Shown here in pieces: positions 24,192 to 33,899 of a DNA stretch of 43,495 bases (position 1 is the first letter of the stretch; every line of letters begins with the position of its first letter). The notes under the pieces are model-generated. The model searched no databases. It was not told where the DNA came from and worked only from the letters and a program-made list of their open reading frames with translations. The DNA comes from JAOZTV01 sp965371805. GTDB lineage: Bacteria > Acidobacteriota > Aminicenantia > UBA2199. Location: NCBI GenBank assembly GCA_965371805.1, contig CBDUZW010000038.1:1-43495 (forward strand), in the 5' to 3' direction. The position numbers and the translations under genes are program-made.

Positions 24192-25778
24192 ATGAATAAT
24201 TTTTTAGTCAGGATCAATACAAAATTCGTAATGACTTTTATTGTTTTTTTAATATTTACAATATCCGGATTTTCTGCAGAGATCCATGATGTTGTAAAAA
24301 AAGGAGATATCAATAAATTAAAAGCTTTAATTACAAAGGATAAACTTCTGGTTAACCTGAAGGATAAAAACGGGAAAACACCACTTCATTTTGCTTGTCA
24401 AAATAATAATATAGAAGCTATTGAATATTTATTTAAGAATGGTGCAAATATAAATGAGAAGAATATAAACGGAGTTACTCCACTTCAGTATGCTGCTTAT
24501 ATGGGGCATACAGGCGCTCTTGAGTTTCTTATTAAAAATAAAGTTGACATTAATTCTGAGGATAATACGAAAAGAACTGCACTTGATTTTGCTATACTTA
24601 ATAAAAAGATAGATATTGTTGATCTATTAGTAAAGAATGGAATAAAAATTAATCTAAAGCAAAGGGGAGCAAATTTTATACATACGGTTGCAGTCAATGG
24701 GTTTAAAAAACTATTAAAAGTAATTATAAAAAATGGAGGAGATTTAAATTCACTTAATGTTTTTGGTGGTACTATGCTGCATAGTGCAGTATTAGGGGAA
24801 TTACCGGAGATTGTAAAGTTAATGATCTCAAAAAAAATAAATTTGAATAGCATTGATAAATATGGAAAAACTGCATTTTACTATGCCGAGAATGGTGAAA
24901 ATAAGGAAATAATAGCCATTTTTAATAAGGCTGGAATTATAAGCAAACCTGAGAAAAAGGTGATATTAAAAAAAAATTATTATGGACAAAAAAAACCTGG
25001 AGCAGTACCTGAATTATTTGCACCTCAATTGATCTCAAGAAACGGTGGACATGAGAGAGATATATCATTTTCAAATGATGGGAACCTGATTTATTTTTCA
25101 AGAAGTTCAAGGATAATGGAAGTAAAACGGATTAATGGAATATGGGGTGATCCGAAAGAAGCTCCTTTCTCAAGTGGATATGCTGAGAGTGAAGCATATT
25201 TTACTCCTGATAATAATAGGATTTATTTTATTTCAAAAAGGCCTAAAGGTGATCAGAAAGCTCCTGCTCCATGGGATATCTGGTTTACTGAAAAGCATGA
25301 TGGGGTTTGGGGAAAAGCAAAGCTGATATCTCCACAGTTTAAAGGATGTTTTTATACAAGTTTTACAAAAAACTGGAAAATGTACTATACAGGACCGGAT
25401 AATAATATTTATAGTTCTCAATATCAGAATGGCAAATTTGAAAAATCCCTGAAACTAGGTCCAAACATCAATACTGATAAAGCTGAATATAATTCATTTA
25501 TTGCTCCTGACGAGACTTATTTAATATTTACTTCCTTTGGATGGGGAAAGGGTTCCGGGAATGGAGATCTTTTTATTAGTTTTAGAGATAATAAAGGTAA
25601 CTGGATTAAACCAATCAATATGGGACCAGAAATAAATTCAAAATTTCATGAATATTGTCCTATTGTAAGTCCTGACGGGAAATATTTTTTCTTTACCAGT
25701 AATAGGCTTGGAAATGAAGATATTTACTGGGTAGATTCAAAAGTGATTTTAGATTTAAAGAAAAAAAAAATTAAATAA
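24192..25778 (+). CDS. Exported ankyrin-repeat protein with C-terminal PD40/TolB-like propeller
   Basis: This is a 528-aa protein from ATG 24192, which has AGGAGGATCTT ahead and opens a signal sequence (TFIVFLIFTISGFSAE). The frame from 24117 has no site. Residues of about 30-260 form seven ankyrin repeats (for example NGKTPLHFACQNNNIEAIE, NGVTPLQYAAYMGHTGALE). The C-terminal half is a beta-propeller with PD40-type strands (DISFSNDGNLIYFSR, EAYFTPDNNRIYFIS, NSFIAPDETYLIFTS, PIVSPDGKYFFFTSNR), as in TolB and OmpA-linked proteins. Both halves serve protein or ligand binding, and no enzyme motif is seen. The gene is divergent from the FGE operon. Confidence 0.85.
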   Translation: MNNFLVRINTKFVMTFIVFLIFTISGFSAEIHDVVKKGDINKLKALITKDKLLVNLKDKNGKTPLHFACQNNNIEAIEYLFKNGANINEKNINGVTPLQYAAYMGHTGALEFLIKNKVDINSEDNTKRTALDFAILNKKIDIVDLLVKNGIKINLKQRGANFIHTVAVNGFKKLLKVIIKNGGDLNSLNVFGGTMLHSAVLGELPEIVKLMISKKINLNSIDKYGKTAFYYAENGENKEIIAIFNKAGIISKPEKKVILKKNYYGQKKPGAVPELFAPQLISRNGGHERDISFSNDGNLIYFSRSSRIMEVKRINGIWGDPKEAPFSSGYAESEAYFTPDNNRIYFISKRPKGDQKAPAPWDIWFTEKHDGVWGKAKLISPQFKGCFYTSFTKNWKMYYTGPDNNIYSSQYQNGKFEKSLKLGPNINTDKAEYNSFIAPDETYLIFTSFGWGKGSGNGDLFISFRDNKGNWIKPINMGPEINSKFHEYCPIVSPDGKYFFFTSNRLGNEDIYWVDSKVILDLKKKKIK

Positions 25779-25833
25779 ATTTATAAGGGATGCTTTAATT
25801 TCAATTAAAAGGAATATTATAAATTTACTTGTA

Positions 25834-27045
25834 TTATGAGACTGGAAGTGTAATTGTAAAAATTGTACTTTCTTGTGGAATAGATTTTACTTCGATTCTT
25901 CCCTTATGTTCTTTAATGATTTTTTTAACTACCGCTAAACCTAAGCCTGTGCCTTTTGAACCCTTTGTACTGAAAAATGGTTCAAAAATCTTTTCAATTT
26001 GATTTGCCTCTATTCCTTTTCCATTATCTGATATACTTATTAATAGGTTATTATCTTCTGATATTTTTGTTTCTATTAAAATTTTTCCATCTAGTTTGTC
26101 ATTTGCGTCAATGGAATTTAATATAAGATTCAAAAGGGAATCGCTAATGGCTCCAGCATCAATGGATATTTTCTTGTCAGGTATGGCATGTTTTACTTCA
26201 ATTGAAACATTTGATATTTTCGCTTTTTCTTCAACCAGTTCCACAATTTCTCTGATAATTTCAGTAATATTTTCTTCTGATTTAATCAGTTCCCGGTCTT
26301 TAGAATAAGTAAGCATATTATTTACAAGCTTTTCAATTTTTAAACTGCTTCGTTTATATATAGCCCAGGACCTTTTTAAAATATCCCAATTAGATTTTTC
26401 TATTGCAATTTGCATTGTATAAACGCCACCTTTTAATCCTGCAAGAATGCTTTTTATATAATGAGCTGTTCCAGAGATAGTTTGTCCAATAGATGCAAGT
26501 TTTTCAGAGCGTATATTCTCTTCAACAAGACGTGCATTTTCTATTGCAATTGCAGCTTGATTTGCAAGGATCTCCATTATTACAATATCCTCTTCGTTAA
26601 AATATTTTTCTCCTATTTTGTTCAATACTTCCACAACCCCTATAAGTTTATTATTTCTTAAAAGCGGAACAGCAAGTATGGATCTGGTTTTAAAATTTGA
26701 TTTTTTTTCAATGTCTCTATAATAGCGCTTGTCATTTACTGTATCTTTCACATTAATTACTTTTTTATTTAATGCAGCTGATCCGGCAATTCCTACTCCC
26801 ATATCCAGTTGTACTTCTTTGATCTTTTCACCCTTGTCACCTGATATAGTTTCAAAATAAAGTTTATTGTTTTTCTCATTATAAAGCATTAATGAACTGG
26901 CTTCAGCATTTACAATTTTTTCACTCTCACTCATGATCAAATTTAACAGCTTTTTTTTATTTGTTATTGATAACAAGAAGCTATTAACTCTTTTAATAGT
27001 TTGAAACTGTCTTTTAAGTTTTTTTAATTCTTCAAGTTCTGACAT
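25834..27045 (-). CDS. Soluble GAF-domain sensor histidine kinase
   Basis: This 403-aa cytoplasmic protein has no membrane segment. A short coiled coil (1-20) leads to a GAF domain (about 22-165: ASSLMLYNEKNNKLYFETISG, SILAVPLLRNNKLIGVVEVLN, ILANQAAIAIENARL). A linker (KLASIGQTISGTAHYIKSILAGL, with the presumed phospho-His in GTAHYIK) and an ATPase domain follow. The N-box is SLLNLILNSIDAND, the G1 box is ISDNGKGI, the F-box is PFFSTKGSKG and the G2 box is TGLGLAVVKKI. GAF domains bind small ligands or haem, and no chromophore cysteine can be assigned. No response regulator is adjacent on this strand. AAGGAGG precedes the ATG. Confidence 0.9.
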   Translation of the reverse strand: MSELEELKKLKRQFQTIKRVNSFLLSITNKKKLLNLIMSESEKIVNAEASSLMLYNEKNNKLYFETISGDKGEKIKEVQLDMGVGIAGSAALNKKVINVKDTVNDKRYYRDIEKKSNFKTRSILAVPLLRNNKLIGVVEVLNKIGEKYFNEEDIVIMEILANQAAIAIENARLVEENIRSEKLASIGQTISGTAHYIKSILAGLKGGVYTMQIAIEKSNWDILKRSWAIYKRSSLKIEKLVNNMLTYSKDRELIKSEENITEIIREIVELVEEKAKISNVSIEVKHAIPDKKISIDAGAISDSLLNLILNSIDANDKLDGKILIETKISEDNNLLISISDNGKGIEANQIEKIFEPFFSTKGSKGTGLGLAVVKKIIKEHKGRIEVKSIPQESTIFTITLPVS

Positions 27046-27118
27046 AATACCTCCTTAAAAATTGAAATGTCGATGAAATTTAACTTAAGTCATTTATATA
27101 ATAAAAACTTTTTAATAT

Positions 27119-27925
27119 TTATTTTTTATGAATGAAATCACCAATTTTTTTTATTCTCATCATCTCTTCATCTGAAAGAGGGCCTAACTCGAATGCTTTT
27201 GCATTTTCTTCCAACTGCTCTACTGAAGATGGCGCGGAAAAAGTAGTATCTACGTTTGGATTTGACATAGCGAAGCGATAACAATCAACAGGTAATACTG
27301 GAGTTTCCCCGGGAGGCATTTTTTTTGGATTCAGTAATTTACCCCAGCATGTGGTAGTGTATGTTGATATACCGGGTCGTTTGTCTATGTTTTCAGAAAG
27401 ATATGGAAAAATGTCACTCTCAGCACCTCTATGAACGGCATTATAACGGCAATAAAAAATATCAATAGGTGAATTTGGGTCTTTTGCCAAATTTCCGAAT
27501 AATCTACGGTTATGTCCACTGAGAGCTATGTGTTTTATCTTACCCTGTTCTTTAAGCTTCAATGCCTTTTCAATAACTCTTTTTGGTAAATAGTTATACC
27601 AGCCCAGTATAAGAATATCAGCGTATTCAATATTTAATGCTTTTAAACCTTTGTTCACTGCTCTCGTTGTTAGTACGCCAGAATGGTCATATGATTGAAG
27701 GGAAATTACGATATCTTCCCGGTGGGATTTTACAAGATTTTGTAATCCCAATTTCATCTTAGAATTTCGTGGTGTACTCCAGAAAAAATAATTAATATTA
27801 TATTCATGAAATCCTTTTTCCACAGCCTCTGCCGGTGCTCCATATCCGGATGCGATACCTAAACGACTGACCTTTAAACCTGTTTGTCCAAGAATAACAT
27901 GCTCTTTGAAATTATTTTTATCCAT
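27119..27925 (-). CDS. Aldo/keto reductase-family protein with altered active site
   Basis: This is a 268-aa TIM barrel of the aldo/keto reductase superfamily. It starts with LGQTGLKVSRLGIASGYG, with further landmarks GLQNLVKSHREDIVIS, KALKLKEQGKIKHIALSGHNR, and the C-terminal NPNVDTTFSAPSSVEQLEENAKAF, which resembles the NADP-binding end of the family. The catalytic Asp-Tyr-Lys-His set is not found at the usual places. NYFDTAxxYG reads NYFFWSTPRN, the Lys strand reads VISLQSY, and LLHW reads LILGWYN. It may use another mechanism or have lost reductase activity. GGAG lies 12 bp before the ATG. It has a consensus promoter and is divergent from the hybrid kinase. Confidence 0.82.
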   Translation of the reverse strand: MDKNNFKEHVILGQTGLKVSRLGIASGYGAPAEAVEKGFHEYNINYFFWSTPRNSKMKLGLQNLVKSHREDIVISLQSYDHSGVLTTRAVNKGLKALNIEYADILILGWYNYLPKRVIEKALKLKEQGKIKHIALSGHNRRLFGNLAKDPNSPIDIFYCRYNAVHRGAESDIFPYLSENIDKRPGISTYTTTCWGKLLNPKKMPPGETPVLPVDCYRFAMSNPNVDTTFSAPSSVEQLEENAKAFELGPLSDEEMMRIKKIGDFIHKK

Positions 27926-27959
27926 TTTATTCAGCTCCTTTTTATAAGCCTGAAATTAG

Positions 27960-27987
27960 ATTATAATTATTACAAATTAAATGTCAA
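27960..27987 (-). promoter_or_regulatory. Sigma-70 promoter of the aldo/keto reductase-like gene
   Basis: On the minus strand, TTGACA (27987-27982), a 16-bp spacer and TATAAT (27965-27960) are both exact consensus hexamers. The expected start is about 27953, leaving a 27-nt leader with the ribosome site. Confidence 0.72.
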
Positions 27988-28102
27988 GAATTTATTATCT
28001 CTTTGATTTAGATTTTTCATTTTATCCTCCATTTTTAATTATAATAACCCTTTCAAATAATATTGTATTGTAAAAAAACGACAAAATAAATTAGTATATT
28101 TC

Positions 28103-28131
28103 TTGACAAACGAATATACTTTTTCTATACT
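28103..28131 (+). promoter_or_regulatory. Consensus promoter abutting the ATG of the hybrid kinase (leaderless mRNA expected)
   Basis: TTGACA (28103-28108), a 17-bp spacer and TATACT (28126-28131) precede the ATG at 28138 by only 6 bp. RNA start is normally 6-7 bp after the -10, here on the A of the ATG. No ribosome site exists upstream, which agrees with a leaderless transcript. Confidence 0.72.
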
Positions 28132-28137
28132 TGATTT

Positions 28138-31100
28138 ATGGGAGAAAGCCAAACTAAGGTTGATGCAATCAAAACCAAAGAACAGCTTCTTGTTGAATTA
28201 AAAGATATTCGAAAGCATGTAATTCAACTGAAAAATATAGCCACTTCCAAAAATAAGGTAGTTGAAGTCTTAAAGAAATCAGAAGAACAATTCAGGTTGA
28301 TAGCTGAAAATTCAATTGATAATATTGGAATTGTTACATTTGATTTGAAAACTAAATACCTATATGTTAGTCCCTCTGTCAAATTCACTCTTGGTTATGA
28401 ACCGGGAGATCTTATTGGGAAATCCTTTCTTAACTTTATTCACCCTAAGGATAAGAAAAAATTATTACCTTTGCTGAAGAAGTATGTAAGTATGAAATTA
28501 AAAAAACTCTTAGTTGGGAAAGAATCCATTCTTAAAGAAACAATTGAATTTCGCTTTAAACATAAAAAAGGTAATTGGAGATATATGCAGAGTAATATAA
28601 CAATGATTGGGAAAAAACTGCTTTCAGTTTCCCGTGATATTTCCATGCAGAAACTAGTGGAGTCGAAATTGCAGGAAAGTGAGATAAAGTTTCGAGAACT
28701 CTCCGACCTGACTTTTGAAGGAATTCTTATTCATGAGAAGGGTATTGCAATTGACATAAATCTTTCACTTGCAAGAATGTTCGGGTATAAAAAAGAAGAA
28801 ATAATAGGGGAAAATACAATAGAGCTTTTAGTCCCTGAAAAATATCATAGTATTCTTTATAATAATATTAAGAAAAATTATGCATTTCCATATGAGGTGG
28901 AGGGAAGAAAAAAAAATGGAGAATTATTTCCCATTGAAGTTGAAGCTAAGAATTATCTGAGTAAAACAGAGAATGTATTAAGAGTTACTGCTATTAGAGA
29001 TCTCACTGAAAGAAAACGAGCTGAAAAACTTTTGTCTCAAAGTGTTATTGTAGAGGCTATAAATAAGATTCTGCAGGAATCTGTAGCATCTGAATCAGAT
29101 CTTCAGGTAGCAACCACTTGCCTCCAGGTTGCAGAAAAATTGACTGAGAGTAAATTTGGGTTTATTGGAGAAGTAAATAAAAATGGAAAATTCAATACCC
29201 TTGCAATTAGTAATCCAGGGTGGAAGGATTACAATATTGAGGACTCTGATACATCAAGGGTTACTGAAGATATGGAAATTCGTGGAATTTGGGGAGAAAC
29301 GATTGTTAAAGAAAGATCAATGATTGTAAACGACCCGAATTCTTCTCCAAATATGATTGGAGTTCCAGATGGACATCCCAACTTAACTTCTTTTTTAGGT
29401 GTTTTATTAAAGAGTAGAGGGGAAATATTCGGGATGATTGCTTTAGCTAATAAAGAAGGCGGATATAATAACTCAGACCTCGAAAAAATTGAATCGCTTG
29501 CAATCCCATTTGTTGAAGCAATGACAAGAAAACGATTGGATGTTGAATTAAAAAATTATCGTGAACATCTAGAGACTATGGTTAAAGAGCGAAGTAAAAA
29601 ACTGGAAAAAACCAATGAACAGCTATTGGCAGAGATCAAGGACCGAATGAAAATTGAATTTTCATTGAGAGAGAGTGAGTCTCATTATCGTCAGTTATTT
29701 GATCTACTACCATATGGTGGAGAAGTGATCGACTTAAAAGGAAATATTATAGATTGCAGTTTGAGTACAGCAAAAATGCTCGGATACGAGAAAAATCAAC
29801 TTATTGGAGCACATATAACAAAATATCTGGACTCAAAAACGGTTAAGACCTTTAAGGAAAATTTTCCCAGAATATTGAAGGGTGAATCAATTTTTATTGA
29901 AGCTTCTATGATATGCAAGAATGGAGAAAAGTTAGATATTTTACGTGCTGGAGAGCCAATATTTGACAGGGAAGGTAAGGTAGAGGGAATACTTGCACTT
30001 AGTATAGATATAACAAAGAGGAAGAAAATAGAAGAAAAGTTAAAACTATCTGAAAAAGAATACCGGGAACTTTTTGATAATTCAAGTGATGCAATTTATA
30101 TTCAGGATGAACAGGGACGTTTTCTTGATGTAAATCTGGGAGTAGTTGATATGTATGGTTATCCAAAGGAATTTTTTATTGGTAAGACACCTGAATTTCT
30201 ATCTGCTCCTGGGAAAAACGATATGGATTATATACTAAGATGTGTAAAAGATGCTTTTAATGGTAATCCGCAGCAGTTTGATTTCTGGGGGATTAGAAAA
30301 AACGGGGAGTTATTTCCAAAAATTGTCCGTTGCAAATTAGGGTTTTATATGGGACAGAAAGTCATTATTACTTTTGCCATAGATATCACTGACCGTTTTA
30401 ATACTGAAAAGGAAAAAGCAATTCTTGAAGAGCAGCTCCAACATGCCCAAAAAATGGAAGCAATAGGTGCTCTTGCAGGTGGTATTGCGCATGATTTTAA
30501 CAATATTCTTGGAGCAATAATCGGTTTTACAGATCTGACTCTGAAGAACCCTGATGACGGGAACAAGGTAAAGAAATATATGAAAAATGTAATGAAGGCT
30601 TCTTTACGTGCAAAGGATATGGTAAAACAGATACTCTCTTTCAGCAGAAAAGATAAATCTACTCTTAAAGAAGTCTATATATCGAATATTATTGCTGAAA
30701 CAATAAAATTTCTTAGATCTTCTTTGCCTGCTACAATCAGGATAGAATCTGATATTGATGATGATATTAATCCTATTCTGGCCGACCCGACACAGATAAA
30801 TCAGGTTCTGATGAATCTCTGTACAAATGGAGCCTTTGCGATGAAAGAGAATGGAGGTCTTCTGAAAATTTATCTTAAGAATGTAGACCTAGATAATGAT
30901 CACAATATAATTGGTTTAAAACCGGGTAAATATCAATTATTAAAAATACAGGACTTTGGAAAAGGAATTAATGAAAGTGTATTAAATAAAATATTTGAAC
31001 CTTACTTTACTACAAAAAATGTGGGAGAAGGAACTGGAATGGGACTTGCAGTTGTATATGGAATAGTCAAAAACTATGGAGGCGAGATAAAGGTAAGCTC

Positions 31101-31602
31101 TGAAATAGGTAGGGGGACAGTCTTTGATATTTATCTTCCTGAAACAAAAGTTTATCATGTATCTAGTGATAATAATTTAGAAAAATCTGTTTATGAGAGT
31201 GGAACAGAGACAATTCTCTTTGTTGATGACGAACCTCTTATAGCAGAACTGAGCAATGATTTGTTAATTGAATCTGGATATAGTGTAAAATGTGTTACTG
31301 ATAGTATTGAAGCCTTGGACATTTTCAAGCAGGATCCGGATAAATATGATATTCTTATAACTGACATGACTATGCCGAATATGACTGGAACAAAGCTGAC
31401 AACTGAGGTACATAAGATCAGACCTGATATTCCAGTTATAGTTTGTACAGGATTTAATGAAAATATTAATGATGACAACTTCAGGTCTATGGGAGTAGAT
31501 GCACTTGTGGTGAAACCGATGGATATGAAAGAATTTCTTGGGATAATAAGAAATGTATTGGATAATAACAAGAGACGTGTGAATAATTTACTATTGAAAT
31601 AA
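28138..31602 (+). CDS. Hybrid histidine kinase: PAS-PAS-GAF-PAS-PAS-HisKA-HATPase-REC
   Basis: This is a 1154-aa protein with no membrane segments. PAS1 is at about 45-180 (EEQFRLIAENSIDNIGIV), PAS2 at about 182-300 (LSLARMFGYKKEEIIG) and a GAF-type domain at about 305-465 (VAEKLTESKFGFIGEV, PNLTSFLGVLL). A coiled coil at about 478-520 is followed by PAS3 (about 515-640) and PAS4 (about 640-760, VVDMYGYPKEFFIG). The kinase core has the H-box GALAGGIAHDFNNILGAI, the N-box QVLMNLCTNGAFAM, DFGKGI, PYFTTK and GTGMGLAVVYGI. A C-terminal receiver (ILFVDDEPLIAEL, acceptor Asp in ILITDMTMPN, Lys in VVKPMD) closes it. It resembles PAS hybrid kinases common in environmental Gram-negatives. The output partner is not in the window. 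Confidence 0.93.
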   Translation: MGESQTKVDAIKTKEQLLVELKDIRKHVIQLKNIATSKNKVVEVLKKSEEQFRLIAENSIDNIGIVTFDLKTKYLYVSPSVKFTLGYEPGDLIGKSFLNFIHPKDKKKLLPLLKKYVSMKLKKLLVGKESILKETIEFRFKHKKGNWRYMQSNITMIGKKLLSVSRDISMQKLVESKLQESEIKFRELSDLTFEGILIHEKGIAIDINLSLARMFGYKKEEIIGENTIELLVPEKYHSILYNNIKKNYAFPYEVEGRKKNGELFPIEVEAKNYLSKTENVLRVTAIRDLTERKRAEKLLSQSVIVEAINKILQESVASESDLQVATTCLQVAEKLTESKFGFIGEVNKNGKFNTLAISNPGWKDYNIEDSDTSRVTEDMEIRGIWGETIVKERSMIVNDPNSSPNMIGVPDGHPNLTSFLGVLLKSRGEIFGMIALANKEGGYNNSDLEKIESLAIPFVEAMTRKRLDVELKNYREHLETMVKERSKKLEKTNEQLLAEIKDRMKIEFSLRESESHYRQLFDLLPYGGEVIDLKGNIIDCSLSTAKMLGYEKNQLIGAHITKYLDSKTVKTFKENFPRILKGESIFIEASMICKNGEKLDILRAGEPIFDREGKVEGILALSIDITKRKKIEEKLKLSEKEYRELFDNSSDAIYIQDEQGRFLDVNLGVVDMYGYPKEFFIGKTPEFLSAPGKNDMDYILRCVKDAFNGNPQQFDFWGIRKNGELFPKIVRCKLGFYMGQKVIITFAIDITDRFNTEKEKAILEEQLQHAQKMEAIGALAGGIAHDFNNILGAIIGFTDLTLKNPDDGNKVKKYMKNVMKASLRAKDMVKQILSFSRKDKSTLKEVYISNIIAETIKFLRSSLPATIRIESDIDDDINPILADPTQINQVLMNLCTNGAFAMKENGGLLKIYLKNVDLDNDHNIIGLKPGKYQLLKIQDFGKGINESVLNKIFEPYFTTKNVGEGTGMGLAVVYGIVKNYGGEIKVSSEIGRGTVFDIYLPETKVYHVSSDNNLEKSVYESGTETILFVDDEPLIAELSNDLLIESGYSVKCVTDSIEALDIFKQDPDKYDILITDMTMPNMTGTKLTTEVHKIRPDIPVIVCTGFNENINDDNFRSMGVDALVVKPMDMKEFLGIIRNVLDNNKRRVNNLLLK

Positions 31603-31685
31603 ATATTGGTTTATTTATATGAAATTTTTTTTTATAAATTGTGTGTTTTTATTATTTTTATTCTATAATTAAGAATAGGAGAAAG

Positions 31686-32645
31686 ATGTCTAAGAAAAGT
31701 AGAAAAATAAATGATATGGAGGATCCTTTTTTGGAAAGTTCGGAAATTTCGGAAAGTTCGGACAGTTTGGAAATCTCTGAAATTGAGGAAAAATCAACAA
31801 TAGAAACAGAAAAAGTAAAAGAAATTGAAATTGAGATTGAAAAGAATAAAAAAAAATTAAAAAAAGTGAAAGCATCCATTGAGGCTGAGAGAAAAAAACT
31901 TAATGAAATCAAAAAAAAAAGTGATAATAAAAATACTGAATATCAAAACCTGATGCTCAAGATAATGGAAAAAAAAGGCAAATACAAAGATATTATTGAC
32001 GAAGACAGCTTTGAAGACCAAAAAGGTAGCTTAGAACAGAGCTCGCATCTGGATAAGATTGAATTGAAATATTTATTTAGAGAAATGGAAAATTATATTG
32101 ATAATGCATATCTTGATAGTGGTGATGTTTATAAAAATAGAATTGAATCTGAGAAGGATATAGATGCAGTTACTTTTGAATTTTTCAGAACAAAAGAGAG
32201 GATAGATAACTGTATATTAATATTTCAATACCTAATTTTTTTTGGTAAGGATGTAGAGTTTCCTATAGCAGATATTGAAGCATTAACAAAACATTACAAA
32301 CAATTTAAAGATACTATAATAAGTTTTTTTAATCAGATCGATGAAAATGATGTAAAAATAGCAATTTACAGAGAGATGATTAATAGTCCAGAAGATGAAG
32401 TTAAAAAAAAAGAGGATTTTGATTTCAGAATAAAGGAAATGCAGAAAATGATCAAGAAAAGGATCATTAAAACGGATAAAGTCAGTGAAAAAAACCTTTT
32501 TGAACTATTTAATATATTTATGGACTTTTTAATTTTTTGGTTTGAGATCAAAAACTATGATGTAAAAAAATTAAGAAAAAGTGATATATTCACATACTAT
32601 TTGTTAAAACACTTAATAAGTATGAATAATGTAGAATCAGGCTGA
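31686..32645 (+). CDS. Hypothetical coiled-coil protein with acidic Ser/Glu repeats
   Basis: This is a 319-aa protein from ATG 31686, chosen for its AATAGGAGAAAG site. The frame opening at 31641 has none. Residues of about 10-35 are a Ser/Glu tract encoded by short direct DNA repeats (GGAAAGTTCGGAAATTTC-like). Residues of about 40-105 form a Lys/Glu-rich coiled coil. The C-terminal 190 residues are helical and hydrophobic in patches (IDNCILIFQYLIFFGKDVEF, FNIFMDFLIFWFEIKNY). No signal peptide or known domain is recognised. It lies on the same strand as the hybrid kinase, 83 bp downstream. The tail converges on metF at a 49-bp gap. Confidence 0.6.
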   Translation: MSKKSRKINDMEDPFLESSEISESSDSLEISEIEEKSTIETEKVKEIEIEIEKNKKKLKKVKASIEAERKKLNEIKKKSDNKNTEYQNLMLKIMEKKGKYKDIIDEDSFEDQKGSLEQSSHLDKIELKYLFREMENYIDNAYLDSGDVYKNRIESEKDIDAVTFEFFRTKERIDNCILIFQYLIFFGKDVEFPIADIEALTKHYKQFKDTIISFFNQIDENDVKIAIYREMINSPEDEVKKKEDFDFRIKEMQKMIKKRIIKTDKVSEKNLFELFNIFMDFLIFWFEIKNYDVKKLRKSDIFTYYLLKHLISMNNVESG

Positions 32646-32694
32646 GAATCAAAAATTTAACAAACAAAGAAAATCAATGGTAGAAAATTAAAAC

Positions 32695-33582
32695 TTATGG
32701 TCTAAGCAGATATCCACCTGCTCTCAGTTTTTCAAAAATTCCGAGTACAGATTTACTTTTATTCATTGTATAAAAGTGTATTCCATCTACCTTGTTTTCT
32801 AATAGGTCTTCACATTGTTTAGCTGCATATTCTATTCCAAAGTCTAGAACTTCTTTTTTTTCGTTTAAATCAATGTTTTTTAAACCCATTTTTATATCAT
32901 CTGTAATTGTAGCGCCACATTTAGCAGATAACATTTTTAGCATTTTCAAACTATATATTGGCATTATTCCAGCAATAATAGGGGCATTTATTCCCATTTC
33001 TCTGCATTTGTCTTTGAATTCATAAAAATACTTATTATCAAAAAAATAGTTGGCAATTATAAATTTTGCCCCATTTTTTACCTTAAGTCTCAAATATTCC
33101 CAGTCTGTTTCTTTTGAATTTGAGTCGATATGACCCTCAGGATAACCTGCTGCACCTATGTAGATTTGATGGTTTTCATTTATGTGCCTTATAAAGTCAG
33201 ATGCAAAATTAAATCCATCAGGATGAGGAAACAATTCATTCTCCTCTGGTTTATCTCCCCGGACACATAAAATATTTTTTACGCCAATTTCTTTATACTC
33301 ATTTAGTACATCATCCAGTTCAGTGGCAGATAATCCATATGATGCAATATACGGTAGAACTTTTTTGTTATTTAATTTTACTAATTTTTTTACAAGTTCA
33401 AGTGAACCGCTTCTTGAAGAACCACCAGCTCCAAATGTAATAGATACAAAATCCGGTTTTAATATTAATAGTTTTTCTATAACAGAGTTTAATGTTTTTA
33501 CACCCTTGTCACTTCGGGCCGGGAATAATTCAAAAGAAAAAGAGGGGAGGGAATTGTCATTCCAAAAATCCATAATATCCAT
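32695..33582 (-). CDS. metF: Methylenetetrahydrofolate reductase
   Basis: MetF is a 295-aa FAD enzyme that reduces 5,10-methylene-THF to 5-methyl-THF for methionine synthesis and C1 metabolism. Barrel landmarks are FSFELFPARSDKG, SITFGAGGSSRSG (the GAGG flavin/folate strand), NILCVRGDKP, IGAAGYPEGHIDS, KVKNGAKFIIANYFFD (the usual Gln is Asn) and IIAGIMPI. The length is full and the domain order normal. GGAGG lies 7 bp before the ATG. It is 31 bp downstream of the DUF4342 gene on the same strand, so likely co-transcribed. No methionine synthase or other folate gene is in the window. Confidence 0.93.
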   Translation of the reverse strand: MDIMDFWNDNSLPSFSFELFPARSDKGVKTLNSVIEKLLILKPDFVSITFGAGGSSRSGSLELVKKLVKLNNKKVLPYIASYGLSATELDDVLNEYKEIGVKNILCVRGDKPEENELFPHPDGFNFASDFIRHINENHQIYIGAAGYPEGHIDSNSKETDWEYLRLKVKNGAKFIIANYFFDNKYFYEFKDKCREMGINAPIIAGIMPIYSLKMLKMLSAKCGATITDDIKMGLKNIDLNEKKEVLDFGIEYAAKQCEDLLENKVDGIHFYTMNKSKSVLGIFEKLRAGGYLLRP

Positions 33583-33613
33583 TTCTTACCTCCAAAGTAA
33601 TAATGTAGACTAA

Positions 33614-33883
33614 CTAATCTTCTGTTTTCTCCACCACAATCGTCATTTTGGTTACCAATGCAGCAATAGCTCCTACTGCAGCTAATACAGGTGCAAGAGC
33701 AGCACCAATAATCCCCAGAGTAAGAGGGATTTCAATTAATGTTTTTTCTTCTTCATTCTTTATTGTAATTCTTCGGATGTTTCCTTCGTGGATCAACTCT
33801 TTGATTTTATCAATGATCTCACTGCCATTTAGTTTAAATTCTTCTTTTATGGTTTGTTTCTCTTTTTTTTTATCTTCTGCCAT
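33614..33883 (-). CDS. DUF4342-family small protein
   Basis: This is an 89-aa protein from ATG 33883, behind CAGGAGGAAAA. The frame from 33937 adds 18 residues with no site. The charged N-terminus (MAEDKKKEKQTIKEEF) leads to the DUF4342 core GNIRRITIKNEEEKTLIEIPL. A hydrophobic glycine/alanine-rich segment (LGIIGAALAPVLAAVGAIAAL) ends in TKMTIVVEK. The family is widespread, of unknown function and predicted to be membrane-associated. It precedes metF. Confidence 0.85.
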   Translation of the reverse strand: MAEDKKKEKQTIKEEFKLNGSEIIDKIKELIHEGNIRRITIKNEEEKTLIEIPLTLGIIGAALAPVLAAVGAIAALVTKMTIVVEKTED

Positions 33884-33899
33884 TTTTCCTCCTGTATAA

